NCBI GenBank assembly: GCA_001603425.1
Contig: LUYZ01000069.1
Coordinates: 1-39,058, forward strand
DNA from: Bacteroidales bacterium Bact_08
Lineage (GTDB): Bacteria; Bacteroidota; Bacteroidia; Bacteroidales; UBA932
DNA length: 39,058 nt
Direction: 5' to 3'
In this document: positions 7,927 to 16,556 of the stretch, piece after piece
How positions within the stretch are numbered: position 1 is the first letter of the stretch
How the letters are laid out: every line of letters starts with the position of its first letter
Notes under the pieces: generated by a model
What the model was told of the DNA's origin: nothing
Database searches by the model: none
What the model saw: only the letters and a program-made list of their open reading frames with translations
Translations under genes and position numbers: made by a program

Positions 7927-9270
7927 ATGGCAAAGAAGAAAAAACCCAAAATTTTTGTTCTTGACACAAATGTTATTTTACATGACTTTAGTGCCATCTA
8001 CAATTTTCAAGAGAATGACATTGTCATTCCCATTGCTGTTATAGAGGAGTTGGATAAATTCAAAAAAGGAAATGACTCTATTAACTTCAATGCAAGAGAG
8101 TTTGTTAGAGAACTTGACAAAATCACAGATAATCAACTTTTTGACAAAGGCGTCTCTTTAGGCACAGGAAGAGGGGTAATTAAAGTAGAGCTTGGACACC
8201 CCTTTAGTGAAAAAATGGGGATGTCTCTTTTTGACGACACACAAGATCATCGTATATTATCTACCACAGAGTGGTTGCAAAGCAAAAATCCTGATAGAGA
8301 AGTTGTTTTAGTCACTAAAGATATTAACCTAAGGATGAAGGCAAAGGCTCTTCATTTAATGGCTCAAGATTATCTTACAGACAGAGTTACAGACGAAAAA
8401 GTAGAAAATATAAAAAAAGAGGTAATTACTATTCATGGTGCATCAGATCTGGCAATGCAAGAGCTGTTCTATAAAGACCAAGGAATACCTATAAAAGAAT
8501 TTAATATTGACAAGCCCTTTTGCAATCAATTGTTTAAAATCTATAATAGTGCAAAAGATAAAAAGGTATTAGCAAGATATAGTAGTCGTACTAAATCTCT
8601 TTTTGGAGTAAAAAAAGAGAGAGCCTATGGCATTGAGCCTAGAAACGACGAACAAGCTTTTGCGATGGACGCCCTTCTTAACCCAGAAATAAAATTAATA
8701 TCTCTTACCGGAACAGCTGGAACTGGTAAAACCTTACTAGCGTTAGCCTCGGCACTAGCTCAAGAGGAGATGTTTGATCAAATACTCCTATCAAGGCCAG
8801 TAATTCCTCTAAAAAATCAAGAGATGGGATTTTTACCTGGAGATATTAAGGAGAAATTAGGACCATATATGATTCCACTTTATGATAATCTTGCAGTAAT
8901 AAAAAGAGGATTTAAGCAATCCTCAAAAGAGGCAATTAGAATAGAAGAGATGCTAAAAAATGAAAAACTTCTAATTTCGCCATTAGCATATATAAGAGGA
9001 CGTAGTTTAACAAATGTATTTTTTATAATAGATGAGGCTCAAAATCTGACTCCTCACGAAGTAAAAACTATAATCACAAGAGCGGGAGAGGGAACAAAAC
9101 TTGTCTTTACTGGGGATATTTACCAGATTGACTCTCCTTACTTAGATTTACACTCAAACGGGTTAACACACCTAGGAGAAAAAATGTGTGGTCAAGAGCT
9201 TTTTGCCCATATTAATTTAACAAAAGGAGAGAGAAGTGAGCTCTCTGAGTTAGCCGGGAAATTGTTGTAA
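7927..9270 (+). CDS. phoH: PIN domain-PhoH family ATPase (PhoH2/YlaK type)
   Basis: The 447-aa protein joins an N-terminal PIN ribonuclease fold to a C-terminal PhoH ATPase. PIN acidic residues appear in FVLDTNVILHD, IEELDKF and DDTQDHRIL. The ATPase has Walker A GTAGTGKT (residues 262-269) and Walker B in FFIIDEAQNL, followed by the conserved FTGDIYQID. PhoH2 proteins are described as RNA helicase/RNases; the cellular target here is unknown. It lies 22 bases after purL with no separate promoter box, so readthrough from purL is likely. A TAnnTTTG box for ppdK follows directly. Confidence 0.92.
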   Translation: MAKKKKPKIFVLDTNVILHDFSAIYNFQENDIVIPIAVIEELDKFKKGNDSINFNAREFVRELDKITDNQLFDKGVSLGTGRGVIKVELGHPFSEKMGMSLFDDTQDHRILSTTEWLQSKNPDREVVLVTKDINLRMKAKALHLMAQDYLTDRVTDEKVENIKKEVITIHGASDLAMQELFYKDQGIPIKEFNIDKPFCNQLFKIYNSAKDKKVLARYSSRTKSLFGVKKERAYGIEPRNDEQAFAMDALLNPEIKLISLTGTAGTGKTLLALASALAQEEMFDQILLSRPVIPLKNQEMGFLPGDIKEKLGPYMIPLYDNLAVIKRGFKQSSKEAIRIEEMLKNEKLLISPLAYIRGRSLTNVFFIIDEAQNLTPHEVKTIITRAGEGTKLVFTGDIYQIDSPYLDLHSNGLTHLGEKMCGQELFAHINLTKGERSELSELAGKLL

Positions 9271-9278
9271 TTTTTTAT

Positions 9279-9286
9279 TATATTTG
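9279..9286 (+). promoter_or_regulatory. -7 box (TATATTTG) for ppdK
   Basis: TATATTTG matches TAnnTTTG and lies in the 60-bp gap between phoH and ppdK, giving a leader of about 37 nt. Confidence 0.55.
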
Positions 9287-9330
9287 CAACCCTTTAAAAT
9301 AAGAAAATATAAACCGAAAACAAATATTTT

Positions 9331-12048
9331 ATGTCAGAAATTAAAAGAGTTTATTTCTTTGGAGGCAAGAGTGCCGAAGGAGATGGCAAAATGAAGAATT
9401 TGCTTGGTGGTAAAGGAGCCAACTTGGCGGAGATGTGTTCTTTAGGAATTCCAGTTCCTGCAGGATTTACTATCACCACTGATACTTGTACAGAATTCTA
9501 CACAAACAATATGGCCTATCCACAAGGTCTTAAAGATGAAGTAGAAAATGCTATAAGACAAGTAGAGTCTGTGATGGATCTTAAGTTTGGAGATAAAGAG
9601 AATCCTCTTTTACTTTCTTGCCGTTCGGGAGCTAGAAGCTCAATGCCAGGAATGATGGAGACTGTTCTAAACATTGGTCTTTGTTCTGATACTATCCCTG
9701 GTCTAATTAAAAAAACAGGAAATCCAAGATTCGTTTATGATGCATATCGTAGACTAATTATGATGTACTCCGATGTTGTTATGGAGAAAGCAGAAGGAAT
9801 AGACCCTGAAGAGGGAAAAGGCATCAGAGTTCAATTGGACAAAATGCTTCATTCTGTAAAAGACAGCAAAGGATATAAAGGTGATACCGATCTTACTGCA
9901 GAAGATCTAATGGAACTTTGTGATGCTTTTAAAGCAAAAGTACAGGAGGTTTTAGGCAAACCATTCCCAGACAATGCTATGGATCAACTTTGGGGTGGAA
10001 TTAGTGCTGTATTCAAATCATGGAATGGAAAAAGAGCGATATCATACAGAAGAATTGAAAATATTCCTGATGAGTGGGGAACAGCTGTAAACGTTCAGGC
10101 AATGGTATTTGGAAATATGGGTGACAACTCTGCTACCGGTGTTGCATTCTCTAGAAACCCTGCTACTGGCGAAAACAAATTCTATGGAGAGTGGTTAATC
10201 AACGCTCAAGGTGAGGATGTTGTTGCTGGTATCAGAACACCAAATCCACTAAATGAATCTACTAAAAATGACCAAAATAAGCATTTGCCTTCATTAGAAA
10301 CAGCAATGCCTGTTGTATATAAAGAGCTTGATGACATTCAATTAAGTCTTCAAAAGCACTTTAAAGATATGCAAGATATTGAGTTTACCATTCAGGATGG
10401 AAAACTATGGATGCTTCAATGTAGAGTTGGTAAAAGAACAGGAGTTGCAGCATTGAACATGGCAATGGATATGCTTCAAGAGGGCCTAATTGACGAAAAA
10501 ACTGCAGTAATGAGAGTTGCTCCAGCTCAGTTAGACGAACTTCTTCACCCAATACTTGATCCTGCTTCTGAAAAAGCAGCTAATGTTATTGCTAAAGGTC
10601 TTCCAGCTGGTCCTGGTGGTTCAGTTGGTAAAATTGTATTTACTGCAGAAGATGCTGTAGCTGCAAATGAAAGAGGAGAGAAAGTTATCCTTGTAAGAGA
10701 GGAGACAAATCCAGAAGATGTAGAGGGAATGAGAGCTGCCGATGGATTATTAACTGCCAGAGGAGGTATGACATCTCACGCTGCTCTTGTAGCTAGAGGA
10801 TGGGGTAAATGTTGTATAGTTGGTTGCGATGCTCTACATATTAATCTTAAAGAGAAAACCCTTACCATTAATGGAAAAACCTACCCAGAGGGAGCTATAT
10901 TTAGCTTAAATGGTAGTAAAGGTTTTGTTTACGATAGTGCTATTGAAACAATGGATGCTTCCGAGAATCCTAGATTCATTGAGTACATGAAGATTGTTGA
11001 CAAATACAGAGTACTAGGTGTTAGAACAAATGCAGAGACTCCAGAAGATGCTCTAAATGCAATTAACTTTGGAGCAGAGGGTATCGGTCTATTTAGAATT
11101 GAACATATGTTCTATGGTCAAAATTCTGAACAACCTCTATCTAAGCTTAGAAAGATGATTCTTTCTAAATCTTCTACTGAGAGAGTAAGTGCACTTAAAG
11201 AGCTTGAGCCATTCATTAAGAATGTGGTAAAAGAGACTATGAAAGTAATGAACGGAAAACCTGTTACCTTCAGACTTCTTGATCCACCTTTGCATGAGTT
11301 TGTACCTCAAACAGAAGACAAACAATTAGAGTTAGCAAAAGAACTTGGAATATCTTTAGAAGATGTTAAAAAAAGAGGAGACTCTCTACATGAGATCAAT
11401 CCAATGATGGGTCATAGAGGTGTGCGTTTAGGAGTAACATATCCAGAAATCACTGAGACTCAATTCAGAGCAATCTTTGAAGCTACAGCAGAGTTGATTA
11501 AAGAGGGATATGAGCCACAACCAGAACTAATGGTACCTGTTACTGTTGCCGTAAAAGAGCTTGACAATCAAAAAGTTATTTGCGACAGAGTTCACAAAGA
11601 GGTTGAGAAAGCATACAATCTTAAAATTACTTACCTATATGGTACTATGATTGAGATTCCTAGAGCAGCAATGCTTGCCGATGAAATGGCCAATACTGCT
11701 CAGTTCTTCTCATTTGGTACTAACGACCTTACTCAAATGACATTTGGTTTCTCTAGAGATGATATCGGAGGATTTATGGGTGATTACTTAAGTAAAAAAA
11801 TCATCGATGCCGATCCATTCCAAACTTTAGATCAATCAACCGTAGGAAAACTAGTTGAAATGGGTATTAAAGGTGGTAGAAATACAAACCCTAAGCTAAA
11901 AGTGGGTATTTGTGGTGAGCATGGTGGAGATCCAGAATCAGTTGAATTCTGTCATAGAATTGGCATGAATTATGTTTCATGTTCTCCATTTAGAGTTCCA
12001 ATCGCAAGACTTGCAGCAGCTCAGGCAGCAATCAAAGAGTATAAATAG
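9331..12048 (+). CDS. ppdK: Pyruvate, phosphate dikinase
   Basis: The 905-aa enzyme interconverts pyruvate, ATP and Pi with PEP, AMP and PPi. It has an N-terminal ATP-grasp domain beginning GGKGANLAEM, the swivelling phosphohistidine domain with GGMTSHAALVARG (His483), and a C-terminal PEP/pyruvate TIM barrel ending in GICGEHGGDPES, which holds the catalytic Cys. Length is normal. In anaerobes this enzyme often serves as a PPi-linked glycolytic or gluconeogenic step; pyruvate kinase is also encoded in this window, so both routes at the PEP node are present. It has its own promoter box and a strong terminator, and appears monocistronic. Confidence 0.98.
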   Translation: MSEIKRVYFFGGKSAEGDGKMKNLLGGKGANLAEMCSLGIPVPAGFTITTDTCTEFYTNNMAYPQGLKDEVENAIRQVESVMDLKFGDKENPLLLSCRSGARSSMPGMMETVLNIGLCSDTIPGLIKKTGNPRFVYDAYRRLIMMYSDVVMEKAEGIDPEEGKGIRVQLDKMLHSVKDSKGYKGDTDLTAEDLMELCDAFKAKVQEVLGKPFPDNAMDQLWGGISAVFKSWNGKRAISYRRIENIPDEWGTAVNVQAMVFGNMGDNSATGVAFSRNPATGENKFYGEWLINAQGEDVVAGIRTPNPLNESTKNDQNKHLPSLETAMPVVYKELDDIQLSLQKHFKDMQDIEFTIQDGKLWMLQCRVGKRTGVAALNMAMDMLQEGLIDEKTAVMRVAPAQLDELLHPILDPASEKAANVIAKGLPAGPGGSVGKIVFTAEDAVAANERGEKVILVREETNPEDVEGMRAADGLLTARGGMTSHAALVARGWGKCCIVGCDALHINLKEKTLTINGKTYPEGAIFSLNGSKGFVYDSAIETMDASENPRFIEYMKIVDKYRVLGVRTNAETPEDALNAINFGAEGIGLFRIEHMFYGQNSEQPLSKLRKMILSKSSTERVSALKELEPFIKNVVKETMKVMNGKPVTFRLLDPPLHEFVPQTEDKQLELAKELGISLEDVKKRGDSLHEINPMMGHRGVRLGVTYPEITETQFRAIFEATAELIKEGYEPQPELMVPVTVAVKELDNQKVICDRVHKEVEKAYNLKITYLYGTMIEIPRAAMLADEMANTAQFFSFGTNDLTQMTFGFSRDDIGGFMGDYLSKKIIDADPFQTLDQSTVGKLVEMGIKGGRNTNPKLKVGICGEHGGDPESVEFCHRIGMNYVSCSPFRVPIARLAAAQAAIKEYK

Positions 12049-12073
12049 TATATACTCTATTAACTAACTAATT

Positions 12074-12108
12074 AGAGAGCTGCCAATTATGACAGCTCTC
12101 TATTTTTT
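12074..12108 (+). terminator. Intrinsic terminator after ppdK
   Basis: AGAGAGCTG (12074-12082) pairs perfectly with CAGCTCTCT (12093-12101) across a 10-base loop, followed by ATTTTTT. Confidence 0.88.
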
Positions 12109-12124
12109 AATATAATTAATTAAA

Positions 12125-12640
12125 ATGAAAAGAAAACTTGGCACCCTTATTTTTGCACTACTTATTATTGTTCAAATCTCTTTTGCTCAAAATAACCAAA
12201 GAAAAGACAATCCTATTTTAAAAGAGATTTCTGGTTTAGAGGTAATTAAATCGGTATTTAGTGATGCTACATCTGTTGAAAAAGAGAGTGATGTATGGTT
12301 TAAGATTTTAGATAAAAACGGGAAAAAAATTGGTTACACCCTATCTAGTAAACCTTTTTCGCAAGATATAATTGGCTATCATAATACTACTCCAATAATT
12401 GTGGTGATGGACAATAATAAAGTTATTAAAAAAGTAGCACTTCTAAGTCATTACGAAAGCACTGGATATGTAAATAGACTTAATCGTCAAGGTTTCTTTG
12501 ATAATTGGAATGGTCTTAAGCCAGAGAAGGTTTTAGAGAAAAAAGCTAACTTAGATAGCTACACAGGAGCAACTATCACTGCAAAAGCAGTAGAAAAAAA
12601 TTTAGAGATAATCATAAAAAAGGCTCTAAACAAAAAATAG
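12125..12640 (+). CDS. Exported FMN-binding domain protein (RnfG/NqrC-like)
   Basis: The 171-aa protein starts with a clear signal peptide (LGTLIFALLIIVQISFA, cleavage before or after Gln22). The rest fits a single FMN_bind domain, as found in RnfG and NqrC. The flavin site is DSYTGAT (Asp144-Thr150), resembling the motif on which ApbE attaches FMN through the final Thr. Covalent flavinylation is inferred; no apbE is in the window. No other Rnf or Nqr subunit is adjacent, so it may be a stand-alone periplasmic electron carrier. It follows the ppdK terminator, lacks an obvious TAnnTTTG box and converges with hydE. Confidence 0.82.
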   Translation: MKRKLGTLIFALLIIVQISFAQNNQRKDNPILKEISGLEVIKSVFSDATSVEKESDVWFKILDKNGKKIGYTLSSKPFSQDIIGYHNTTPIIVVMDNNKVIKKVALLSHYESTGYVNRLNRQGFFDNWNGLKPEKVLEKKANLDSYTGATITAKAVEKNLEIIIKKALNKK

Positions 12641-12649
12641 TTCTAAAAA

Positions 12650-12685
12650 ATCTTCAAGTCTATTTATCAAAATAGGCTTGAGGAT
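12650..12685 (-). terminator. Terminator overlapping the end of hydE
   Basis: On the - strand CAAGCCTATTT (12680-12670) pairs with AAATAGACTTG (12665-12655), with one C-A mismatch, across a four-base loop. The stem extends outward imperfectly and is followed by a T-run (GATTTTTT). The left arm is formed by the last hydE codons and the stop codon lies in the right arm. Confidence 0.5.
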
Positions 12686-13703
12686 CTCCCCATTCCCCCC
12701 AACCAATCTCAATTCCTGCCTTGGATAAATTCTCTTCTAATTTAGACTTTGTAATTAGAGCATCATCCTCTATTCCTGGTTTATTATTGTATATCTGATA
12801 CTCTTTTCTTACATCTGCTAATGTCATATTGGGCATTATCACATTAGCTCCCGCAAATATTGCCCTCTCTCTTCCAATAGGATCTACAACCTGCATCGCA
12901 GTTGTTGCAGCTATGTTTATTCTTGGCATCATCAATCTTAAAATTGCTACCATCTTTAAAGTTAAGGTCAAGTCTGTAGTAGTATGCTCCTCTTTTCCCA
13001 TTGGGGTCTGAGAGTGCCTAAGATATGGTCCCATCCCAACCATATGGATTCCAAAATTTTTTATAAAAAGTAGATCTTCTGCTAAATCTTGGTATGATTG
13101 ACCAGGAAGGCCTATCATAATTCCAGTTCCAGTCTGATAACCAATATTTTTTAAATCATTTAATGCAGACAATCTATTCTCCCATAGGTGATTATTATCC
13201 ATAGGATGTATTTTTGAATACAACATTGGATTAGAACTCTCTATTCGTAAAAGATATCTATGAGCTCCTGCTTCAAACCAATTTTTATAAGTCTCATAGC
13301 TCTGCTCTCCCAAAGAGAGAGTTATTCCAAGTCTACCATTAGAGATATCCTTAATAGACCCTATCAGCTTAGTCACTCTATCTACGTATACACTAGAGCA
13401 CCTCTCCCCTGCTTGTAAAACCAAAGAGCCATAATTAGATCTATATGCAAATTCCGCAGCCTCTAATATTTGGGAATCAGTTAATTCATATCGGCTTACA
13501 AAACTATTTCCGCTTCTTAAACCACAATACAAGCAGTTTTTAGCACAGATATTAGATATTTCTATTAAACCTCTTAAATAGACTTTATTACCAAGGTTAT
13601 ACACCTTAACATTGTATGCTTGCTCAATTAATCTATTAAATCGATTAGTATCTTTACTCTCTAGAATTTCAATAATACTCTCTTTTGAAGTTATATCTAT
13701 CAT
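12660..13703 (-). CDS. hydE: [FeFe]-hydrogenase maturase HydE (radical SAM)
   Basis: The 347-aa protein is a radical SAM enzyme that helps build the dithiolate bridge of the H-cluster. The SAM cluster motif CAKNCLYC places three ligands at Cys53, Cys57 and Cys60. Downstream, QAGERCSS, LRIESSNP and MIGLPGQ fit HydE and the related BioB/PylB barrel group. The C-terminus has no cysteines, so the accessory second cluster seen in some HydE proteins is absent. It follows hydF by 22 bases in an evident operon. PylB-like proteins are the nearest alternative, but the hydF neighbour makes HydE far more likely. hydG and the hydrogenase gene are not in the window. Confidence 0.93.
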   Translation of the reverse strand: MIDITSKESIIEILESKDTNRFNRLIEQAYNVKVYNLGNKVYLRGLIEISNICAKNCLYCGLRSGNSFVSRYELTDSQILEAAEFAYRSNYGSLVLQAGERCSSVYVDRVTKLIGSIKDISNGRLGITLSLGEQSYETYKNWFEAGAHRYLLRIESSNPMLYSKIHPMDNNHLWENRLSALNDLKNIGYQTGTGIMIGLPGQSYQDLAEDLLFIKNFGIHMVGMGPYLRHSQTPMGKEEHTTTDLTLTLKMVAILRLMMPRINIAATTAMQVVDPIGRERAIFAGANVIMPNMTLADVRKEYQIYNNKPGIEDDALITKSKLEENLSKAGIEIGWGEWGDPQAYFDK

Positions 13704-13725
13704 GTAATAAAATTATAGAATAATA

Positions 13726-14937
13726 CTATTTAAACAGACTTACAGATCTTTCAAATATTCCCATACAATAAGCCAATGTCATACCATAATTAGAAACTGG
13801 TATTTTTTCACTAATAAGTCTCTTTATTCTAGATGATAATTGTCTATTAGTAACCATGCATCCCCCACACTGTATAGCCAACGAAAACTCATTTAAATTT
13901 TTAGGTAGGGGATCTAATCCAGAAACGAATGTAAATTCAAAAATAGAGATTCCTGTTTCCATTTTTAAAAGTTTCGGAATTTTAACTCTACCAATATCGT
14001 CACAAGATGTATGATGGGTACAAGACTCCAAAATAAGAATTTTACTCCCCTCTTTTAAGTTCTCAATAGCTCTAGTACCTTGTAAGTAGTAATCAAAATA
14101 GCCTTTACTTCTAGCTAAAAGGATGCTAAATCCTGTCAAATTTATATCAATTGGAATAATCTCAGAGACTTGATCAAAAGCCTGACTATCTGTGACAACC
14201 AGTTTATATTTTTTAAAACCGTCAGCTCCCGCCATACTGGCTAAGTTCTCTGGCTGAACAACTGTTGCAATTGCACCTTTATCCAAAATATCTCTTATAG
14301 CATTAACTTGTGGCAATATTAATCTTCCCTCAGGAGCCTCACTATCTATGGGGCATACAAGTAAAACATAATCTCCCTTATCAATAATACCATCAAAAAC
14401 AGTTTTTGGTGCATATGGAGAATCTACCAAAGATTTTATCATCAATGATACAAGAAGGGTTATTGAGTCTTTTAATCTTGATTCGTCAAATTCATTACAA
14501 GAGAATTCAATAACATCAATACCCATTTTCTGAGTTATCTCTAATGCTAAATCTGGATCTAACGGGATGATATCAGATTGATTATGAATTAGAATAGTAG
14601 GAATGCCCTCAGATTTAAATAGTGTTAATAACTCTAATTCATATCCATCAATAGTATTATTTGTAAAAATTAGTAGAGCGATATCAATTTGAGCTACTAC
14701 CTCTTTTGTCTTTGATACTCTCTGTACTCCCAATTTACCAGAATCATCAATACCAGCAGTATCAACAATAACAACTGGACCTATTCCAAAGATTTCCATT
14801 CTCTTTTTAACAGGATCTGTTGTTGTTCCGGGAATATCAGATACAATTGCAATATCTTGCCCAGTAATAACATTAATTAATGAGCTCTTCCCAGCATTAC
14901 GTTTCCCAAAAACACCTATATATTTAACTTTTGACAT
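13726..14937 (-). CDS. hydF: [FeFe]-hydrogenase maturation GTPase HydF
   Basis: HydF is the scaffold that carries the H-cluster precursor to the hydrogenase. The 403-aa protein has an N-terminal Era-like GTPase with P-loop GKRNAGKSS (11-19), G2 in PGTTTDP and G3 DTAG. The C-terminal cluster domain supplies Cys306-Thr-His308 and Cys357-Gly-Gly-Cys360, the CxH...CxxC pattern of HydF. The G4 motif reads NQSD (119-122) where NKxD is usual, a change at a nucleotide-contact position. Its ATG at 14937 follows a TATTTTTG box by about 47 bases, and hydE follows in the same operon. Confidence 0.95.
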   Translation of the reverse strand: MSKVKYIGVFGKRNAGKSSLINVITGQDIAIVSDIPGTTTDPVKKRMEIFGIGPVVIVDTAGIDDSGKLGVQRVSKTKEVVAQIDIALLIFTNNTIDGYELELLTLFKSEGIPTILIHNQSDIIPLDPDLALEITQKMGIDVIEFSCNEFDESRLKDSITLLVSLMIKSLVDSPYAPKTVFDGIIDKGDYVLLVCPIDSEAPEGRLILPQVNAIRDILDKGAIATVVQPENLASMAGADGFKKYKLVVTDSQAFDQVSEIIPIDINLTGFSILLARSKGYFDYYLQGTRAIENLKEGSKILILESCTHHTSCDDIGRVKIPKLLKMETGISIFEFTFVSGLDPLPKNLNEFSLAIQCGGCMVTNRQLSSRIKRLISEKIPVSNYGMTLAYCMGIFERSVSLFK

Positions 14938-14983
14938 AAAATCTAGATTTAGTAAAAAGTGTACATTAAATAAAACATTTTAA

Positions 14984-14991
14984 CAAAAATA
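14984..14991 (-). promoter_or_regulatory. -7 box (TATTTTTG) for the hydF-hydE operon
   Basis: TATTTTTG on the - strand matches TAnnTTTG upstream of hydF, within the divergent gap shared with the small ORF at 15075. Confidence 0.5.
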
Positions 14992-15033
14992 GTGATTTTT
15001 ATAATACTTCCCTGATTTTTAAATATTAGGAGC

Positions 15034-15041
15034 TATATTTG
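15034..15041 (+). promoter_or_regulatory. -7 box (TATATTTG) for the 39-aa ORF
   Basis: TATATTTG matches TAnnTTTG 33 bases before the ATG at 15075, giving a predicted leader of about 26 nt. It supports a real short gene on this strand. Confidence 0.5.
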
Positions 15042-15074
15042 AATAACTAAACATAAAACTAAATCTAATTAACT

Positions 15075-15194
15075 ATGAAAAAGAGTAATAAGAAAATTAT
15101 ACTATGGATTATTCTATCCTTAGTAATAGTAACAGCACTAATTATTGGATTCAATTTAACGGATTTTATTAATGGATTCAAAGAGGGATTTAAC
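15075..15194 (+). CDS. Small single-pass membrane protein, 39 aa (not on the ORF track)
   Basis: ATG at 15075 opens a frame MKKSNKKIILWIILSL... ending at TAA 15192-15194. It has a basic N-terminus, one hydrophobic segment of about 19 residues (8-26) and a short tail with DFINGFKRG. That is the layout of a small inner-membrane protein. A full promoter box lies 33 bases upstream and the gene diverges from hydF. The last 39 bases overlap the 3' end of the flippase gene on the other strand. I do not recognise the family and assign no function. The alternative is a chance ORF, but promoter, start and membrane character agree. Confidence 0.5.
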
Positions 15195-16553
15195 TCCATT
15201 TAGGTAATCTTTTGGGGTAATTTTCATCTCTTTGGCAAGTAGAGAAAACCACTTCCAATGTTGATAAAGAAGTTGAGAGAAAAAAGGCACAACAATTAGA
15301 GACAGAACACCTAAGTTTGTCCACCTTAGAGACAGATACAAAAAAACAAGAGCAAAAAGAGCTGTTATCATCTGTGCTTTATAGTGAGGGACTATATTCT
15401 TGCTCAATAGAACAGAGGTAGAAAGATATGTTAATGCCTCAAAAAGAGAGGCTAAGAATAAAATAGACATAATTCCTACTGGCAATAAACTAGTAGAGCT
15501 TTTTATAAAGTCTAGCAAAACTCCTCCAAATAGAAGTGTTCCAAAAGATATTACTATAAATACAAAAAGAGCAACTATTTGAGACTTAATATAGAGCCTC
15601 TTAACTTCATTCTTCTCATTTGCAACCTGCTTTCCAGTAAGTTTTGGATAGTATGTTGTAAACCAGACTACAGAGAGTGTTATAGTAATATCCGTTATCT
15701 GTTTACTAATTCCATAGTCAGCTATAACTGTTATTGGCAAGAAAAGAGCTCCAAATATTGCCAACATTCGATTGGTAAATATCCAACTAAGACTCGCTAA
15801 TCCACTTTTGTATGCAGTAGTAAAAAGAGTCTTAATTATCTCCACCCAATCACTTGAGGATGATGATTTAAGACTCTTTTTTAGCTCTTTATCATAAAAT
15901 ACCCTCTTTGCCAAATACCTATTTATTAGAGTAGATATAGATTGCCCAATAACTAGAGAAATAATTCCGTATCCAGAAAAAAGTAATATAGTAGATACTA
16001 TAATATGAAATAACTGAGAAAAAATTATAATTTGCTTTGCACGTTTAATCAGACCTCTACCAATTAAAAGAGCATCATAATAGTACGTATAGAATTGATA
16101 ACATAGCAGAACTGAATATATAAACCATGCTCTTTTTGCATCAACAATATCGCCTTGATAACCTAATAAAACTCTATTGATATACCAGATACCAATAGTA
16201 AAAAATATAATAAGCAGAAATAAAGATAAAGCTCCATAAAGGGATCTCATTGCATGTAAAGTCCCTTTTAATAACGGATAATTAACCTCCTTATTATTAA
16301 CTATCGGCACAAAACCCTCTTTTAAAAGTGATTGAGCACCAGAAAAAATATAGGTAATTGCTCTTGAAAAAGTTTGATAAAAGCCAAAATCTAAAAGATA
16401 TATCATGGAATTTAATCCAATCATTATACTCCAAAGTCCAACATCTTCTGCTGGAAGCATTCTTAATATAACAGGCAGAACAATAACACCAGAAGCGACT
16501 CTCATGAAAGTTGCACCATAGTTCCAAAAAAGATCTGCCTTTGAAATATTCAT
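15156..16553 (-). CDS. Polysaccharide/oligosaccharide flippase-like membrane protein (MOP superfamily)
   Basis: The 465-aa protein is almost entirely hydrophobic, with about 12-14 predicted membrane segments. The N-terminus (SKADLFWNYGATFMRVASG, with VGLWSI following) resembles Wzx-type polysaccharide flippases that move lipid-linked glycans across the inner membrane. The substrate cannot be told from sequence, and no glycosyltransferase genes are nearby. It starts 3 bases after the stop codon of the upstream outer-membrane barrel gene, so the two are very likely one transcript. Its 3' end overlaps the convergent 39-aa ORF. Confidence 0.8.
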   Translation of the reverse strand: MNISKADLFWNYGATFMRVASGVIVLPVILRMLPAEDVGLWSIMIGLNSMIYLLDFGFYQTFSRAITYIFSGAQSLLKEGFVPIVNNKEVNYPLLKGTLHAMRSLYGALSLFLLIIFFTIGIWYINRVLLGYQGDIVDAKRAWFIYSVLLCYQFYTYYYDALLIGRGLIKRAKQIIIFSQLFHIIVSTILLFSGYGIISLVIGQSISTLINRYLAKRVFYDKELKKSLKSSSSSDWVEIIKTLFTTAYKSGLASLSWIFTNRMLAIFGALFLPITVIADYGISKQITDITITLSVVWFTTYYPKLTGKQVANEKNEVKRLYIKSQIVALFVFIVISFGTLLFGGVLLDFIKSSTSLLPVGIMSILFLASLFEALTYLSTSVLLSKNIVPHYKAQMITALFALVFLYLSLRWTNLGVLSLIVVPFFSQLLYQHWKWFSLLAKEMKITPKDYLNGVKSLFESINKIR

Positions 16554-16556
16554 CTC

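Noticed and set aside
12829-13011. 60-aa + strand ORF inside hydE
   Set aside because: Antisense shadow of the HydE barrel; its hydrophobic look comes from the complement of conserved codons.
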